This document shows, one piece after another, positions 22,030-31,926 of a DNA stretch of 64,000 nucleotides (positions are counted from its first letter, which is position 1; each line of letters starts with the position of its first letter). Position numbers and translations under genes: made by a program. The notes beneath the pieces were generated by a model, which saw only the letters and a list, made by a program, of their open reading frames with translations, had not been told where the DNA came from and did no database searches. This DNA is from Desmodesmus armatus. Its lineage: Eukaryota; Chlorophyta; Chlorophyceae; Sphaeropleales; Scenedesmaceae. The DNA lies in the NCBI GenBank assembly GCA_007449985.2, contig VIIQ02000208.1, positions 105,086 to 169,085 of the forward strand, given 5' to 3'.

Positions 22030-24794
22030 ATGCTCGGCACAAATCAGCTGCTGCTGTTGCTGCTAGGGCTGGGCGTCATGTTTGGGCCTGAGCTCTACAA
22101 ATCAGCAGTCAAAGTCAGCGATCAGCTGGGCCAGCAGAAGGAGTTTGATGTAGATCAAGGCAGGAGCTTTGACGGGAAGGTGCATGTGGCTTTCTGCACC
22201 AGCTGATCCTACAAGTGAGGGAACGTCGCCTGCACCCCAGCACAGCAGCATATCAGACGTACTGGTTCCGTGCGCAGCTTGCAGTCCCTGTTGGGGAACA
22301 CCTGCCAGTCTGGTTTTGCCTCGCTGTCATGACCAGGGGGCCGCTGAAGCACATCCAGCAGCTGCTGCAGCAGCAGCAGACGCCATGCTCTCAACAGCCC
22401 AGTTCCAACCCATCAACACACTGGCCTGTCACGCCTCCATCTGTCTGTATCCAGGGGGGGCCTTCATGCAGGTCCAGCAGCTGCTCCAGAGCAGCTGCAC
22501 ACTCACCAAACCAGGACATCCACACCACACATGCCCCTGCTGATCAATTTCCCAACCCTACCATGCCGCCTGTTGCATCCAGGGGGGCCTTCCTGCAGGT
22601 CCAGCAGCTGCTGCAGCAGCAGCAGCAGCAGGTGCCTTGCTATTACTAGCCCACCACCAGCCCATCAACCCATCACCACCCCCATGTGCTGTCTGTTTGT
22701 GCCCAGGGGGGCCTTCATGCAGGTCCAGCAGCTGCTCCAGCAGCAGCTGCACACCCATTAAACCAAGACATCCACACCACACATGCCCCTGCTGATCAAT
22801 TTCCCAACCCCACCATGCCGCCTGTTGCATCCAGGGGGCCTTCCTGCAGGTCCAGCAGCTGCTGCAGCAGCAGCAGCAGGTGCCTTGCTATTACTAGCCC
22901 ACCACCAGCCCATCAACCCATCACCACCCCCATGTGCTGTCTGTTTGTGCCCAGGGGGGCCTTCATGCAGGTCCAGCAGCTGCTCCAGCAGCAGCTGCAC
23001 ACCCATCAAACCAAGACATCCACACCACACATGCCCCTGCTGATCAATTTCCCAACCCCACCATGCCGCCTGTTGCATCCAGGGGGGCCTTCCTGCAGGT
23101 CCAGCAGCTGCTGCAGCAGCAGCAGCAGGTGCCTTGCTATTACTAGCCCACCACCAGCCCATCAACCCATCACCACCCCCATGTGCTGTCTGTTTGTGCC
23201 CAGGGGGGCCTTCATGCAGGTCCAGCAGCTGCTGCAGCAGCAACTGCACGCCCACCAACCAAGACATTAACACTCACCACGCCCCTGCTGATCGGTCTGC
23301 CATCCCATCCATGCTGCCTGTCGTGCCCAGGGGGGCCTTCATGCAGGTCCAGCAGCTGCTGCAGCAGCAGCTGGGTCCCGGGCTGGAGGTCATGGGCAGC
23401 CAGTACCCGCCAACACCCTGGAAGGCGGGGCTGGCCCAGCTGCTGGGGGTGGCGCAGATGGGGGCACTGGGGGGAGTGATGTTTGGGGAGAAGATGTTTG
23501 AAGCAGCAGGAGTGGCAGTACCGCAGTGGTGAGTTTGCGGGTGTGTTGACACAGGGTTTGTGTGTGTGTGGGGGGGGGGGGTCAACTGCACTGCACGCTT
23601 GTGTGGTGGTGTTGCAGTTGTGGGTGAGTGAGTGTGTGTGTGGGGGGGGGGGGGGGGTACCCGCCAACACCCTGGAAGGCGGGGCTGGCTCAGCTGCTGG
23701 GGGTGGCACAGATGGGGGCACTGGGGGGAGTGATGTTTGGGGAGAAGATGTTTGAGGCAGCGGGGAGTGGCGGTGCCGCAGTGGTGAGTTTGTTGTCCGT
23801 GTCTTGGCTTTTCTGGGGGGGGGGGGTGCATGGAAGATCGTGTCAGCGATCGGAGCCAAGGAACCTGTGAGACAGCTATGCAACCGCTGCATGTGTGCCT
23901 CCTAGTGACTTCCGGCATGGGTGGCAGTCTGCATCATGTTGGGACACAGGGGATGTGAGGGTATTCTTCCAGCAGTTGAGCACTTGTCCAGCCAACCGCA
24001 TGCTGTGGCCCTGGATGTGGGTGTGGTGTTGGTTTGGCCGTTTCTTTCACCTGCAGGTACACACCATTCTGCTTGCCCTGACTGCTGTGCTCCTGCAGGT
24101 ACCTGGACAATGTCGCCGCCAATCGCTTTGGTACGGGTGTGGGTGTGTGGTTTGTTGGCAACATGCTGACCAACCAGCTGATATCGACAGGTGCCTTTGA
24201 GGTCTACTATGATGGCCGGCTGGTGAGTTTTTTTTTATACCCGGGGGGGGGGGGGGTAATCCCACTGGCTGGCCACACACAGCGCAATCAGGCGAACCCA
24301 ACTGCCGGGGACCCGAGGCAAAGCCTCACCAATGAAATCGCCCAACACCCCTATACCAGGAGGTGCCCAGTGCCCGGACCAAAAAGCATGGGGGCTGGTG
24401 AGTTAGCTCTGTTGCAGGCCCTGGGTTCTGATTTGTTGCAGGCCTTTGTTGTGAAATGCAGAGAAACCCCAGCACTGAGCTGGGCTTGCAGCCTGCAGCC
24501 TGCCCGGGGCCTGTCACTGTGTGTCTAGAGGCTTCAATTGGTGTCAAGAACACTGCTGGCCATGCTGACAAGGTATTTTGCCTGGTCGACCTGCCTGATG
24601 CTGTACATGCTACCTGGCTCGTGCCGGTGATTCCCTGATGGATCCTCCATGGTGTGCTGCTGCCTGCGTCTGTGTCTTTTTCTGTTTCTGTGCAGGTGTG
24701 GTCGAAGCTGCAGGAAGGCCGCATGCCCACGGCGCCTGAGCTGCTAACAGCGATGGACTTACCAGGCATGAGCCCGGCCAGTGGTCAGCAGTAG
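22030..24794 (+). CDS. SELENOT: Selenoprotein T (SelT family, Sec at residue 59)
   Basis: A thioredoxin-like redox protein of the endoplasmic reticulum/secretory membrane. Four exons, 22030-22214, 23331-23528, 24099-24222 and 24696-24794, give 201 residues with every phase matched. Residues 56-59 are CTSU, where U is TGA at 22204-22206. Animal SelT has CVSU and land plants have a CASC-type form at this site. Downstream motifs match SelT well: SYKG after the redox site, YPPTPWKA, an ANRFG motif, STGAFE and VWSKLQEGR. The N-terminus has a Leu-rich hydrophobic helix, as in the family. The start at 22030 fits the plant N-terminus. A conventional reading would stop at the TGA and lose all conserved SelT sequence. 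Intron 1 is swollen by repeated copies of the exon 2 start. Confidence 0.9.
22204..22206 (+). other. In-frame TGA read as selenocysteine
   Basis: TGA sits in a Cys-Thr-Ser-TGA-Ser-Tyr-Lys context at the exact redox position of SelT. The frame continues for eight more bases to a GTGAGG donor in the phase required by exon 2. The SECIS in the 3' UTR provides the decoding signal. Confidence 0.88.
22320..23400 (+). repeat. Eight tandem copies of the acceptor and start of SelT exon 2
   Basis: CCAG followed by a G-run, then CCTT(C/T)(A/C)TGCAGGTCCAGCAGC, occurs at about 22453, 22582, 22705, 22834, 22954, 23082, 23203 and 23330, with a decayed ninth near 22334. Two variants alternate (FMQ-type and FLQ-type), giving a dimeric higher-order period of about 249 bases. 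All but the last run into non-exon sequence after 30-60 bases; only 23331 opens into the full exon. The region is CTG/CAG-rich. Confidence 0.88.
23658..23795 (+). repeat. Donor-side copy of SelT exon 2
   Basis: The last 125 bases of exon 2 from TACCCGCCAACACC to the GTGAGTTTG donor recur 254 bases downstream with a few substitutions and a small frame-breaking change near the end. It lacks an acceptor, having only a G-run before it. Confidence 0.8.
24229..24375 (+). repeat. Dispersed intronic repeat (CTGGCTGGCCACACACA), copy 1
   Basis: Starting just after the donor of SelT exon 3, this stretch has a T-run, a G-run, CCCAC(T/C)GGCTGGCCACACACA, a GCCTCAC block and an AGGAGGTGCC end. The same order recurs at 52158-52300 in another gene's intron. 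A short mobile or introner-like element is possible. Confidence 0.5.
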
Positions 24795-24886
24795 GAGCAA
24801 GTGAGGAAGGTTTAGGGGCAGCATGTTGGCTTGGTATGGTCCAACCCATAATGGGTGTAGCAGCCAGCTACAGATGGTTCGACAGT

Positions 24887-24978
24887 GTGCAGCAGTGACC
24901 ATCATGACGGGTCTGCTTGAAACCCTTGACTGCTACAGCAAGGCGGAGCAAGACCCTGAGCCCCCCGTTGCGCTGCAC
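24887..24978 (+). promoter_or_regulatory. SECIS element (type II) of selenoprotein T
   Basis: It lies 93 bases after the stop codon. Core: ATGA at 24904-24907 and TGA at 24957-24959. Helix II pairs 24909-24914 with 24951-24956, then 24915-24918 with 24946-24949 around a bulged A. The unpaired AAA at 24920-24922 lies 12 bases after the quartet. A mini-helix pairs CCTTG 24924-24928 with CAAGG 24939-24943 and continues CTG/CAG with a CTA loop, making it form II. Helix I pairs GTGCAGC 24887-24893 with GCTGCAC 24972-24978. Confidence 0.88.
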
Positions 24979-25009
24979 ATGTGTCGTTGGTATCTGCAGC
25001 TGGTGCACA

Positions 25010-25014
25010 TGTAA
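25010..25014 (+). terminator. TGTAA poly(A) signal of SelT
   Basis: A green-algal poly(A) signal 32 bases after the SECIS and 216 bases after the stop codon. Cleavage downstream would keep the SECIS in the mRNA. Confidence 0.5.
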
Positions 25015-25634
25015 TTTCCAGTTCAAGCGTGCAGGTTCTCAGTTGGGCCAGGCTTCTCCAGCGCGAGCGTGCATCAGGCCAACAGCTGGTGGTGCCGGGT
25101 GTACCTTGATACGGTTTGGGCTGCTGCATACGTCCCAAACAAGTGCATATCCATACATGATACATATAGCCACAATCAACGCCTCACCTGCAACTCTCAG
25201 GCTGCAAGTGCAAGGTGTTCATGTACAAGGGCCTCTCACACTGGGTTGACAGGCTTTTCAACACGGATGTGCAAAGCTTGACAATGCTGAAGTATGCGCT
25301 GCTTCATCTGAAAACGCAAACACATCCCCGGTCACAGCTGTGATCTTGCTGGGCTCTCAACGTCACCTTCGCCATACTGCAGATCAGTCAGGCTCAACAT
25401 CGTCCGGAGTGCTCCAGTCGTGCATGCCTTGCACTTATCGGACTCTCTCGTTTCTTCTTTCTCCTTCTCAAGCGGAGGTGAGGCACGGCGCACAAAGGCA
25501 GATGGATTGGTTAGGGTGGGGGTGGAAGCTTTCATTGTTGGCTGAGCAGCTGAGTGAAATGGGCAAATTGCTTAGCGTAGTAACAGGGCTTTCTTGACCT
25601 GCCATGTCGATGTGCTGCTGCTGTGCCTCGTAGA
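25015..25634. other. Intergenic region upstream of F-box/LRR gene 1
   Basis: No exon is supported. A possible acceptor (CTCGTAG at about 25627-25633) immediately before the ATG at 25635 leaves room for a short upstream exon like that of the neighbouring paralogue, but none was found. Confidence 0.35.
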
Positions 25635-27265
25635 ATGGGCAGCAGAAATCAGTCAGTACCTCAGCTGCTGCAGCTGCCAGATGCCTGCCTGCTGGCAGTG
25701 CTGCAGTGCTGTGCTGACGACCCTCGCAGCCTGTTCAGCGCTGCTCGCACCCACAGCAGGCTGCACCAGGCAGCCGTGCTGGCAGCCAGCAGCATCAGGG
25801 CTGTGCTGAAGGAAGGGGAAACTGCAAAGGAGCGGCAGCATCAGACTGACAGTGTGCAGCTGTACCTGAACAAGCATGGCCAGCATGTGGGCAGCATTGA
25901 CATAGCGGTTGTCATCACCAACTGCCTGGGCTTCCGCACCATCAGCCTGCGCCAGCTGCCCCTACACCAGCCCAGGCTGGAAAGCCTGAGGGTGAACTGC
26001 TTGCGCCTGCAGCTGCAGCCAGGGCATGGGTATCAGGGTGTGCTGCACGCAGGGATGCCTCTGCAGCAGCTGCATCTTCACGGTTGCGAGCTGCTAGACG
26101 GGCAGGAGGGGCTGGCAGCAGCACTGTCGCTGCTGCCAAGGCTGCAGCACCTCAGCATCACTGAGTGCAATTCAGCCACCGCAGGTGAACATGCGTTTTG
26201 CAGCAACGTCGTACGGGGACTGCAGCAGCTGACCTACGTGGAGATGACATACTGCAAGCTGCAGGATGAGCATGGCTTCAGTCACCTCACTAGTCTGCAG
26301 GATCTGAGGTTGGTTTTTTTCGGCGAGTTCAACGTCTACAGCAATATGCTGCCAAGTGCACAGCACCTGACACGCTTGCAGCTGCATGACAGTTGCGATG
26401 GCGCCGTGCATGTCCTGCCAGCTGTCCTGGCTGGCAGGACAGCGCTGCAGCACCTTCAAGTGGACTGCAACATAGCTGGCGGCTCAGCAGGGGTCACAGA
26501 GTTGCTGTCCCACCTGCAGCACCTGCAGCAGCTGACCCACCTGGACTTCCAATGCTACTTGGAGGTCAATGCCCCAGCAGCAGCCTACTCAGCGCTGACA
26601 GCCAGCAGCAAGCTGCAGCACTTGGGTATCGCCGGCTGCACACTGCCAGAAGGGGTGTGGAAGCACGTGTTCCCTGCAGGCAGGCAGCTGCCACACCTGC
26701 GGGTGTTGCACGTCGGGGAGGTGTACACCTCTCCATGGTGGTGCTGGTCAGGGGAGTGGCTGCTGCAGCTGACACACCTGCAGCAGCTAACGCGCCTGGG
26801 TTTTTCAGGGTTGTTGGACGGACAAGATTGCCATGTGGAATTCAGCACGGAGGTGGGTGGCTTGCTATGCTGGCGCATCTTTATGCGCAATTGTATCTGC
26901 GCTTAGCTTCGTGCCCCCCAAAGTGTTTGATGGCTACTTCTACACCCTGGTACTGGTGTTTGCAACTGCCTCTGCTACTGCTAGTGTCATTGCTGCTGCT
27001 GGTGATACTGCACTGCTAGCGCCAATCCCACGTGTTGAATTTACTGTGACACAACGTCGCCAAGGTGTGCACCTTCTGTACCGGCTACTTGCACATCTTG
27101 AGGGCTTTCTGCTGCTCTGCTGCCATCGTGTTGGTTCATGTGCAGGGCCCTGATGGCGAGCCAGTGTGGCACCAGGTGCTGCGGCTGCACTTCTTGAATC
27201 ACAGCGACTCTGAGGTTGCCCAGCAGGCTGCTGCAGCCCTGGCAAAGTTGGGCAGTAACATATGA
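25635..27265 (+). CDS. F-box/LRR protein 1
   Basis: Two exons, 25635-26852 and 27146-27265, both phase 0, encode about 445 residues. Near the N-terminus LPDACLLAVLQCC...LFSAARTHSRLHQ resembles an F-box, which in other proteins recruits the SKP1-cullin ubiquitin ligase. The rest is a string of Leu-rich repeats of the LQQLTHL(D/E) type, a substrate-recognition scaffold, including a PAAAYSALTASSKLQHL block. The final exon encodes GPDGEPVWHQVLRLHFLNH and an Ala-rich helix. The gene is a direct tandem paralogue of the next gene, sharing its exon order and the GPD...PVW start of the last exon. The F-box call is by eye and the target is unknown. A TGTAA lies at 27424-27428. Confidence 0.78.
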
Positions 27266-28278
27266 CGCAACAGCAGCCGCGTTGTTCTTGTGGTGTGTGT
27301 TGTTGGTAGCCGAAGCTTTAGAAGCACCACTGGGTTTCATGGCTCAGCAACTGTGGCAGACATGCTGGCTGGTGGTTGCTTTCGCTGCTTGGGACTGGCA
27401 TGTTAGTGTTGGCTGGCTGGCTGTGTAACAAAGCTCACCTTTCATGGTTACAGAGCAACTCCAATGGATTCGTTATTATTGCAAACCAGGCGGGGAGAAG
27501 GCGGCCGTAATGTGCAGGCCAAGTCATCAGCAGTCAGCACTGAGTTTGCCATATGAGCCCTGCCGAGAGGGCAACCAGATCGATCCACTTGACCTCTGGG
27601 TCAGGCCCTTTGCAACATTGTTGTCACACAGCATCTGCAGCACTTTCAGGGCTTGAAAACAAACAACAGCATCCCTATACAGCAAAGCTCTATGTTCCAC
27701 TGTGAGAATGAGTGTGCCATACATGACGACATCAATGGCATGCATGTTGGCAGCAGCAGCTGAGTGACTGTATGAAAGGCTAAGGTATCGGAGCTGAGAT
27801 TGCCAAGCAGTTCCAGTCAGGCAAAGGGGTAGCGATTGCTTGTATTCAAACAGCCGATAGAAGCTGCAGCAGGCAATGAAGTTGAACATATCAAACTTGC
27901 ATTTGATGGATCAGGGGGTTCACAAGCCTGGACCTTGCGGTCATGCCAACCTTGTTGCACAGCAGTGCCATGAACATGGCGATAAAGCAGTGCCACGAGC
28001 ATGGTGACAAGTGCAGAATATGCAGGATCAATCTACCCGGAGCAGTTTTTCAGTTTTTAACCGACGTGACGCTGTGTCGCTGGCGAGTATCTGTCATGGT
28101 GCTGTGCAACCAACGCGCTGTTTTCTTGGGACGCTGGTGGAAGGGCACTCCATGCACAGTCTGTTAGCTACAAAGGCCCACAGGGCAACATTCACCTGAA
28201 GCTGCTTTGTGCAACAAAAGCAACTCGCATCGGCCGACAGCTGCCGATTAGCCGAGTACAGGTCGACACGGATAAAGC
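27266..28278. other. Intergenic region between the two F-box/LRR genes
   Basis: A TGTAA at 27424-27428 probably ends gene 1. A minus-strand frame of 120 codons (27527-27889) has an ordinary composition but no motif or splice support. Otherwise no feature was seen. Confidence 0.4.
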
Positions 28279-30888
28279 ATGGAGAGCATTGGGCAGCTCC
28301 TTTCGGCTTTGAGGGAAGACAACGATCATGTGTGTGTTCCACCAAATGACAGGTGAGGCAGGGTGCGCAGGACAGCCGGATGCCTGGCAGCATGTGCTGC
28401 AGCTGGGCTGCTGTTGTTCAGCTGGAGTAGCTTGTGCGGGATTCGACCGTGCCAACCACTGCAAAGTGTCTTGATATTGCCCCTACGTGCTTGTTCAGGG
28501 CGGATGTCAACGAGGAGACATCCCCTTTGCTGCAGCTGCCAGACGCATGTCTGCTCAAGGTGCTGCGCTGCTGTGCTGACGACCCTCGCACCCTGTTTAG
28601 CGCAGCCCGTGCCCACAGCAGGCTGCACCAGGCAGCAGTGCAAGTTGCCAGCAGCATCAGAACCAATGTCACTCAGCAAACTGCGGATAGTGTGCTGATG
28701 TACCTCACCAACCATAGCCAGCATGTGAGCAGCATCGACTTTGAAGGAGCAGAGGGTGCAAGTCAGCCCTTGGTTACCTTCCATGAGCTGCCTTACAGCC
28801 CTCAAGGGCTGGCCAGCCTTGTGCTCAACGCCCTACGCCTGCAGCTGCAGCCCGGGAATGGGTATCAGGGTGTGCTAGGGGCTGGAGCAGGTCTCACGCA
28901 GCTGCACTTAGTCAGCTGCAGGCTGCTGGATGGGTTCGAGGGGCTGGCAGCAGCACTGACGTTGCTGCCGGGGCTGCAGCACCTTGTTGTCACCAACTGT
29001 GACTCTGACAGCTGGCAGATGGCACATTTCCCCAGCGATTCTTTGCAGGGGCTGCAGCAGCTGACGCACCTAGAGTTGTTTTTTGTAAGCTGAAGGACCC
29101 GGACAGCCTACATCATCTGCGTGCAATGACAGACCTGCAGGATCTGCGGTTGGGGATTGTGAGCAGCTACACGGACAGCTACAGCAGCTACAGTGTGAAG
29201 GCCAGCATGCTCTCAGGCTTACAACAGCTCACATGCTTGCAGCTGTTTCACGTGCTAGGCCATGCGCTTTTGCTAGAGCCCGGGGCCCCGGCAGGGCTAA
29301 CTCGGCTGCAGCACCTGGCCATCGCAGGTTGCAGCTACTTTCAGGAGGGCTTAGCTGAAACGGCAGAGCTCCTATCCCACCTTCAGCAGCTGCAGCAGCT
29401 GACCCATCTGCAGCTGGGCTCTGAAGGTGTGTCCCACGAGGAGCCAGATGTTCCAGCGGCAGCTTACTCAGCGCTCACAGCAAGCAGCAAGCTGCAGCAC
29501 CTGGACATCAGCTGTTGCATGCTGCCAGCTGGAGTGTGGCAGCACATGTTCCCTGCTGGCAGGCAGCTGCCGCACCTGCAGGAACTGGTCATAAATGTGA
29601 TCCGTCAACCTTCAGGTGCTGCAGTGGCCCCTGAAGGCAGCCGCCTTGTCAGCTGCTGCCCTGGGCTGCAGTCGCTGTTCATGGACCATCTGCAGTACAA
29701 CAGCGAGCTGCTAGCCCCACTGACGGGTTTGTGCAGCTTGTCGGAACTCAGTCTGCATCACGATGGCAAGACTGGGCAGGGGTTCGAGGTATTGCCTCAG
29801 CTGACAGGGCTGAGGCGTCTGAAGCTGACAAGCAGCATCCCGCTGAGCCAGATAGAGGGGCTGCTCCTGTCGCTGACTAAGCTGCAACAGCTGACACACC
29901 TGGAGCTTCATGAGCCAGACGCTGTCTCTGTGCAGCTGGATTTTCAGGTGAGGTCAACACCTGGACTGGTGCTTTACAGTGCACGGTCATCTGCCAAGTC
30001 ACCAAGTTGTGCCCGGCATAAACTGTTTCTTGTGTCCACACTGGTATAGTTGCCTTTCTGTTTCTTGTGTCCACACTGGTATAGTTGCCTGCCCTCATCT
30101 CTGCACACAATAGGTTCCTAGCATGGCTGGCACTTGCTGCAATTCTGGTGGTTCTGCCTTCTTTGGTCAACCCGGTGTAGGTGGTGCAAACCACCGCAGG
30201 GGAGACAACTTATGAGGTTCACCTGGCTCGATCCTGGTGGGCAATGCCATTGTTGTTTGGCGAAAATGTCCATGTAACATACTCCCCAAAAAAATAAAGC
30301 TAACAGCCCTCCGAGGTGACGGTAGTGATGGGTCATGCCATGGCTCATGCCACAGCTACGGCACAGTGTGCCGTAGCTGTACACACATCAAGAATGAATT
30401 TGAACGTGCAGGTGTGCAAGTGTGGCGCCCTTTCCTTACGGTGTCATGTGCCTGCTGGCCCTGCCGCATGCATCCATGCCGTGCGCATTTCAAACAGCTA
30501 ATGTGACCCGCCCGTCCTCTGGCCAGACTTGCACCATCGTGATTTCACCATCAAGCCTTGAGTGTCTCAGAAAGGTTCTGACTGCCACTGTGGCTCATGG
30601 TGACATCATTGGCCGTTCGTGTAGCCAGCCGGTGGGGGTCTGCCCCCTTACCCTTCTGAAAAGAATTGGCCGTGCACTTCACCGGTGACCTCAATGCCTG
30701 AGCTAACTAGCTGCAGCCTGCTGCCATGTGCTGCCATGCAGGGCCCTGATGCTGCCAGCCACGGGCGGCCCGTATGGCGCCAACTGCTGCAACAGTTTGG
30801 CAAAGTCAGCGACCGTTGCTGGTTGCCAGTGGCAAGGCTTGCTATGGAGCAACAGGATGATGAGGCCTGGCAGGATTGGTCGTGGTGA
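28279..30888 (+). CDS. F-box/LRR protein 2, frame broken once
   Basis: Exon 1 (28279-28352, starting MESIGQLLSAL) joins exon 2 (28499-29947) in matched phase, and exon 3 is 30742-30888. Exon 2 carries the same F-box-like start (LPDACLLKVLRCC...LFSAARAHSRLHQ) and LRR array as gene 1. The last exon opens with GPDAASHGRPVWRQ, parallel to gene 1. The frame ends early at 29091-29093 (reading ELFFVS). Adding one T to the six-T run at 29079-29084 restores CKLKDPDSLHHL and the LRR frame, and makes the total coding length divisible by three (about 556 residues). This is either an assembly error or a recent pseudogene. The last intron holds a dispersed repeat. Confidence 0.7.
29079..29084 (+). other. 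Homopolymer frameshift in F-box/LRR gene 2
   Basis: A run of six T ends one LRR frame, and the next frame begins at once with residues that align to the paralogue (CKLxD). The adjoining GTAAGC could mimic a donor, but no acceptor nearby preserves the conserved repeat. Confidence 0.65.
30048..30297 (-). mobile_element. Dispersed repeat element, copy A (inside an intron)
   Basis: About 245 bases match 56556-56803 in inverted orientation with high identity, including GGGGAGTATGTTACATGGAC, GGCATTGCCCACCAGGATCG and GGTTGACCAA. Both copies keep an open frame on either strand: on the strand shown a Cys-rich peptide ending NHQNCSKCQPC, and on the opposite strand one containing ARSWWAMPLLFGENVHVTY. 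No terminal repeats or transposase were recognised. It is likely part of a larger interspersed element. Confidence 0.55.
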
Positions 30889-31926
30889 CGTTGCACCCAA
30901 TGGCCGCCATGCATATGGCAAGGTGCCTGGTGTGACTAGTTGACAAGGATGGCAGGGTGTGGGTGACTGGGCCATCTCACTCTGACAAAGGCAGTGCCTT
31001 TCCCGTAAAGGGTTCACCGGGTGCCAGGGGCAGGTAGTTGGCGGTATCTTTTCATGCCAGCCTGGGCCCTGCCCTTGCTCAAGCAGCATGGAGTCAGTGA
31101 GGAGTTGTTGCACACGTGCAATTGTGGAATGTTTTGCACAGTCTCATGAGGGCACACCCATTGGGTCATCCCTGGGCCGAGCTGGAGTGGGTGTTATTGG
31201 TGGTTTGATGATACACGGCTGGCAAACTCTCAGCACCACGTATGTTGTGGTGTAAGTGTGTTGACCCTGCAGGCAGTGTGCACACACTTTGGCAGTTTGA
31301 TCCAAGATCCAGTTGCGCATTCCTGACACCCATCTCGCAGATGGTGTGGATACATTCTGAGGTTTGTTGAGGGCCCTCTCGGCCTGATGAAGGTCGGATT
31401 AGTGTAACAATATTGTTTCATCATCCAATGTGTCTGCCGGCGGGTTTGACAGGCATGCACTAAGTGGACCTGAGCATATGATACTCAAGAAGGTACCCAG
31501 CTGTGCATTGAAGTGTCAGATTTGCTTTGGAATGATCCCTGGGCGCATGGGCATGCAAGTGGATAAGTGATTCGACTGTGACTGTTGGATGTGTGCATTT
31601 CTAAAGGCCAAACACAAGAGAGCAGATGGAACATGTACATGCTTGCACAAGCCCCTCCGTAGATCAGGCTTGCCAAGCCTGTGCAGTGCAGGTTGTGAAC
31701 CACCACCAGTACCACCTTTCAGTTGTGCAACCAAGTTCAGTACAAAACTCTGTAATGTATGATCAACATCTGTACAGAGCTACGCACACAACTGCTGTGT
31801 TGATGTACTGTACAGTAGTGCCAAATGCAGTCAACAGATGCAGGCACAGAGGTGCAGTGCGAACCTCAGCACAAGCAGCTGACTTGCTGCTGCCCCCAGC
31901 CTTTATGCGCACGCTGTCAAAGCAAA
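30889..31926. other. Convergent intergenic region
   Basis: Between the ends of F-box/LRR gene 2 (+) and the MYND gene (-). It holds TGTAA motifs at 31251-31255 and 31403-31407 on the plus strand. No coding exon was seen. Confidence 0.4.

Noticed and set aside
22204..22206. TGA as an ordinary stop ending a short peptide
   Set aside because: All conserved SelT sequence lies beyond it in phase-matched exons, and a SECIS is present.
29085..29145. GTAAGC at 29085 as a donor explaining the break in F-box/LRR gene 2
   Set aside because: The nearest usable acceptors would make a very short intron and delete a repeat segment that is conserved in the paralogue; a one-base T loss fits better.
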